Source of the DNA: DASXRU01 sp039933315
Lineage (GTDB): Bacteria > Acidobacteriota > Blastocatellia > Pyrinomonadales > Pyrinomonadaceae
Assembly (NCBI GenBank): GCA_039933315.1
Contig: JBDTOI010000187.1
Coordinates: 1 to 7,747, forward strand
Direction of reading: 5' to 3'
DNA: 7,747 bases
In this document: positions 6,017 through 7,747 of the stretch, in pieces
Numbering within the stretch: the stretch's first letter is position 1
Layout: each line of letters opens with the position of its first letter
Made by a program: the position numbers and the translations under genes
The notes under the pieces: model-generated
Told to the model about the DNA's origin: nothing
Databases searched by the model: none
Seen by the model: the letters and a program-made list of their open reading frames with translations, nothing else

Positions 6017-6490
6017 ATGTCCAAGGAACTAATCGGTTCGTTGTGGCGTCGTCTGCCTAGAAAGTTGCGACACCTGACGGCACGTTTCCGCAAAACACGC
6101 TTTACGGTCACTGCCGCCGCAGTCGTCGTCGATGACCAGGGACGAGTGTTGTTACTCGATCACGTGTTTCGCTCGGGCAACGGCTGGGGAATTCCCGGCG
6201 GATTTATTGAAGAAGGAGAGCAGCCGGAAGATGCGGTCCGTCGCGAGTTGCGCGAGGAGGCTGACATGGAACTGGCGAGTGCTGAATTCGCTTTCGCGCG
6301 CACTTTGCAGGACCCCAGCCAGGTGGAAATCATTTTTCGCGGCCGCCCCGGTAGCCGGGCGCGGGCCCGGAGCGTGGAAATAAAAAGCGCTGCCTGGTTC
6401 GCTCCGGACGACTTGCCGCCGGGCTTGATAAAAGATCAGCGACGGCTTATCGCCCGCGCCCTCGGGGATGGAGGAAAAACCGCCGGATGA
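6017..6490 (+). CDS. Nudix hydrolase
   Basis: 157 residues. After a strongly basic N-terminal stretch (residues 9-28, eight Arg or Lys), the Nudix fold starts at FTVTAAAVVVDDQGRVLLLDH (29-49). The Nudix box runs from Gly62 to Met84: GGFIEEGEQPEDAVRRELRE and onward, with Glu68, Arg76-Glu77 and Glu80-Glu81 as the metal-binding and catalytic set. The Gly near the end of the consensus box (E-E-x-G-U) is Asp83 here, a deviation seen in some members. WGIPGGF (57-63) precedes the box as in mutT/NADH-pyrophosphatase-like enzymes. It should hydrolyse a nucleoside diphosphate linked to another group in the cytoplasm; the substrate cannot be predicted. No ribosome binding site is visible before the ATG. 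It precedes pyrE on the same strand by 166 bp. Confidence 0.92.
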   Translation: MSKELIGSLWRRLPRKLRHLTARFRKTRFTVTAAAVVVDDQGRVLLLDHVFRSGNGWGIPGGFIEEGEQPEDAVRRELREEADMELASAEFAFARTLQDPSQVEIIFRGRPGSRARARSVEIKSAAWFAPDDLPPGLIKDQRRLIARALGDGGKTAG

Positions 6491-6532
6491 TGTATGCTGT
6501 GCGGCGCGTAAACCGTCGAGATTATTCAGTGT

Positions 6533-6633
6533 GTAACGCAAACTGTTAGTTTGCGCTGTTGCCAAATAACGCACCATTAGTGAACGCGCAAACTGCCAGG
6601 GTGCGTTACGGAATTCACAGACTGAAGTCTGTG
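6533..6633 (+). promoter_or_regulatory. structured leader upstream of pyrE with alternative hairpins
   Basis: Three matching segments are present: CGCAAACT (6537-6544), AGTTTGCGC (6548-6556) and GCGCAAACT (6586-6594). The middle one can pair either with the first (8 bp, 3-nt loop) or with the third (9 bp); the second choice is closed by GTAACGCA/TGCGTTAC (6533-6540 with 6602-6609). Another hairpin, CACAGACT/AGTCTGTG with a 2-base centre (6616-6633), ends 9 nt before the ribosome binding site of pyrE. Alternative pairing of this kind is typical of attenuators, but no T-tract is seen, and all three hairpins could instead be dispersed palindromes. Confidence 0.5.
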
Positions 6634-6642
6634 CCACTCTTG

Positions 6643-6648
6643 AAGGAG
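6643..6648 (+). promoter_or_regulatory. ribosome binding site of pyrE
   Basis: AAGGAG, a strong Shine-Dalgarno, lies 8 nt before the ATG at 6657. It decides that start over the in-frame ATG at 6690. It is the strongest ribosome binding site in the window. Confidence 0.9.
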
Positions 6649-6656
6649 ACTTTGAT

Positions 6657-7265
6657 ATGGTGTCATTGATTCCGCCGCCCGAAGCCGTGATGCAAATCCT
6701 GAAACGCACGGGAGCGTTTCGCGAGGGGCATTTTATTTATCCCAACGGCAAACATACCCCGCACTACTTTCAGATGCCTCTTGCCTTTCGTTACTACGAC
6801 ACGGCGCGAGTGCTGGCGGTGGCGCTTAGTCGCAAGTTCCGCCTGGAGCGGGACATCGCCAGCCAGTTGCCCAAGATCTCAGTGATCAGTCCCAGCTCGG
6901 GTGGCATTCCGGTGGCCTTTGGCGTGCGCGACGCGCTCAGCGCCGAGCAGATCTATTGGGCGGAGCAGGAGGGCGGGAAGCGCACGTTCCGGCAATACGT
7001 CAATCAAGGTGAGATCAATCCCTGCATCATAGTGGACGACATCATTCGCAGCGGGCATGCCATCGAAGAGACTGTGGAGCTGGTGCGCAGCCTGGGCGCG
7101 CCCATCATCGGCTGCGGCGCGATAGTGCGTTTCAACAGCGCGCCTGACGAAATCGAGGGCGTGCCCATCCAGAGCTTAATCGAATTCGATACGAAGTTTT
7201 ACGACACCGGCGAAGAGTGCACTGACTGCAAGAAGAACGCGCCCGAGGAGCATGTTCGTTTTTGA
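6657..7265 (+). CDS. pyrE: orotate phosphoribosyltransferase, Thermus-type
   Basis: 202 residues; converts orotate and PRPP to orotidine 5'-phosphate in pyrimidine synthesis. TGAFREGHFIYPNGKHTPHYF (residues 18-38) matches the N-terminal orotate-site region. SPSSGGIPVAFGV (78-90) corresponds to the usual 'GPA.GG' PRPP loop. YWAEQEGGKRTFRQ (100-113) corresponds to the flexible loop of the Thermus-type enzymes (AEREGG...LRRGF) rather than the Enterobacteria type (RKExKxHG). IIVDDIIRSGHA (124-135) is the PRPP-binding signature with Asp127-Asp128; the usual TTGGS end is replaced by RSGHA. The C-terminal EECTDCKKNAP (186-196) has the CXXC pair that this subfamily often carries, possibly a metal site. 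Start is fixed by a strong ribosome binding site. It is preceded by a structured leader and faces recR. A general PRPP-dependent transferase is the alternative. Confidence 0.88.
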   Translation: MVSLIPPPEAVMQILKRTGAFREGHFIYPNGKHTPHYFQMPLAFRYYDTARVLAVALSRKFRLERDIASQLPKISVISPSSGGIPVAFGVRDALSAEQIYWAEQEGGKRTFRQYVNQGEINPCIIVDDIIRSGHAIEETVELVRSLGAPIIGCGAIVRFNSAPDEIEGVPIQSLIEFDTKFYDTGEECTDCKKNAPEEHVRF

Positions 7266-7313
7266 GATCAGAAGGCAGTAGGCGGAGTCTGAAGTGAACG
7301 CAATATGAGGACC

Positions 7314-7365
7314 GTCGGTGCTTTATGATGAAGGTCGTGCGACCGAGCACCATCACACATGCCCG
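7314..7365 (+). terminator. nested GC-rich hairpin after pyrE (possible terminator)
   Basis: GGTCG-TG-CGACC (7333-7344) is nested inside GGTGCT (7317-7322) with AGCACC (7346-7351), and the flanking GTCGGT (7314-7319) can alternatively pair with ACCGAC a little downstream. It lies about 50 bp after the pyrE stop. No T-run follows, so factor-independent termination is uncertain. Confidence 0.4.
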
Positions 7366-7384
7366 ACCGACCTGCTTATGTGAC

Positions 7385-7497
7385 TTGAGGTTTCACGCAA
7401 AGGCGCTAAGCAAGGAAAAACTGAAGGCGCAAAGGGTTGATTGTCTCCTTTGCGCCTTATGTCTTTCCTTTCTTAGCGTCTTTGCGTGAAAACTCAA
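7385..7497. repeat. long fold-back repeat with 51-bp arms
   Basis: The arms 7385-7435 and 7447-7497 are equal in length and reverse-complementary at 45 of 51 positions, separated by an 11-nt loop. The outer end reads TTGAGGTTTCACGCAAAGGC and the inner end GGCGCAAAGG. Several mismatches would be G-U pairs in RNA on one strand. It sits in the gap between the convergent pyrE and recR genes and may stop transcription from both sides. No transposase, target duplication or T-tract is visible. Together with 7266-7384 it accounts for most of the 316-bp gene-free stretch before recR. Confidence 0.92.
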
Positions 7498-7564
7498 TAT
7501 GCATGACAGGAAAGTTAGCGCAACCCTTCATTTCCAAAACTCGCACTTTATCAATCCCTTTTGT

Positions 7565-7583
7565 TCTCTCTCTCTCTCTCTCT
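7565..7583. repeat. (TC)9 dinucleotide tract abutting the recR stop
   Basis: Nine TC units run from 7565 to 7582, followed by T. On the recR strand this reads as an AG repeat beginning at the TAG stop codon itself (complement of 7582-7584). Slippage here changes only the 3' untranslated part, since the stop comes first. Confidence 0.9.
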
Positions 7584-7747
7584 ACATTTCGTGTCTGTTC
7601 GTCAGCGCTTTATCCATCGTCACTTCATCTACGTATTCCAAGTCGCCACCGACCGGCATGCCCATGGCGATGCGCGTCACGCGCAGACCCAGGGGCTTCA
7701 AAAGCCTTGAGATGTAGTTAGCGGTGGCTTCGCCTTCAGTGTTGGGA
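7582..7747 (-). CDS. recR: RecR recombination mediator, C-terminal part (cut by window edge)
   Basis: Only the last 54 residues are inside the window; the rest lies beyond the right edge. The visible part begins NTEGEATANYISRLLKPLG and contains VTRIAMGMPVGGDLEYVDEV near its end, the strongly conserved C-terminal half of the RecR Toprim domain. RecR forms a ring that works with RecO (and RecF) to load RecA on single-stranded DNA gaps. The stop is TAG at 7582-7584, directly preceded by a Met codon. In many bacteria recR follows dnaX and the YbaB/EbfC gene; here these would lie to the right of the window. The gene is the last of its transcription unit, since the next gene to the left, pyrE, runs towards it. 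Confidence 0.96.
   Translation of the reverse strand, partial: PNTEGEATANYISRLLKPLGLRVTRIAMGMPVGGDLEYVDEVTMDKALTNRHEM

Noticed and set aside
6152..6709. 185-residue open frame antisense to the Nudix gene and pyrE leader
   Set aside because: Covers the Nudix box on the opposite strand and the hairpin region; no motifs of its own.
7437..7721. Plus-strand open frames over the recR end
   Set aside because: They translate the fold-back arm and the TC tract and lie antisense to the unmistakable RecR C terminus.
1..7747. A new defence, mobile or biosynthetic system
   Set aside because: The recognisable genes are separate housekeeping functions in mixed orientation, without nuclease, toxin, integrase, transposase or synthase. 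The GHMP kinase and Nudix genes are not in a shared operon with partners that would define a pathway.

Overview
The window looks like chromosomal DNA of an Acidobacteriota-type bacterium. This rests on a pentaheme ActA-like subunit of alternative complex III, a Thermus-type orotate phosphoribosyltransferase, and gaps packed with fold-back repeats of a kind familiar from Acidobacteria and other environmental phyla. The taxon is an inference from gene content and style. No rRNA, tRNA, CRISPR array, insertion sequence or phage gene was seen.

Layout from left to right: an 18-bp tandem repeat (6-90); a minus-strand pentaheme cytochrome c of the ActA type (114-782); a 442-bp gap with a long fold-back (1064-1176); a minus-strand ROK protein (1225-2190) with a strong sigma70-like promoter; and, divergently, a plus-strand run of universal stress protein (2346-2846), DedA membrane protein (2877-3668) and GHMP-family small-molecule kinase (3804-4811). 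Next is an unrecognised minus-strand protein with a zinc-ribbon-like Cys cluster and a long Ala/Pro linker (4925-5740), bracketed by two related fold-backs. The right part holds a plus-strand Nudix hydrolase (6017-6490) and an orotate phosphoribosyltransferase (6657-7265) with a structured leader. It ends with the 3' end of recR on the minus strand (7582-7747, cut by the window edge), which faces pyrE across a gap containing a 51-bp-arm fold-back.

The genes are mainly housekeeping: respiration (ActA), sugar phosphorylation (GHMP kinase, possibly ROK), stress and membrane maintenance (UspA, DedA), nucleotide metabolism (Nudix, PyrE) and recombinational repair (RecR). I do not see a coherent new multi-gene system. 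The most interesting material lies in the gaps: at least five distinct repeat types, most of them palindromic, and a mutually exclusive hairpin arrangement upstream of pyrE. Two proteins also deserve a look: a ROK protein with degenerate phosphate-binding motifs and the unrecognised Cys-cluster protein. Coordinates of starts without a clear ribosome binding site (ActA, ROK, DedA, GHMP kinase, Nudix) are less certain than their ends.
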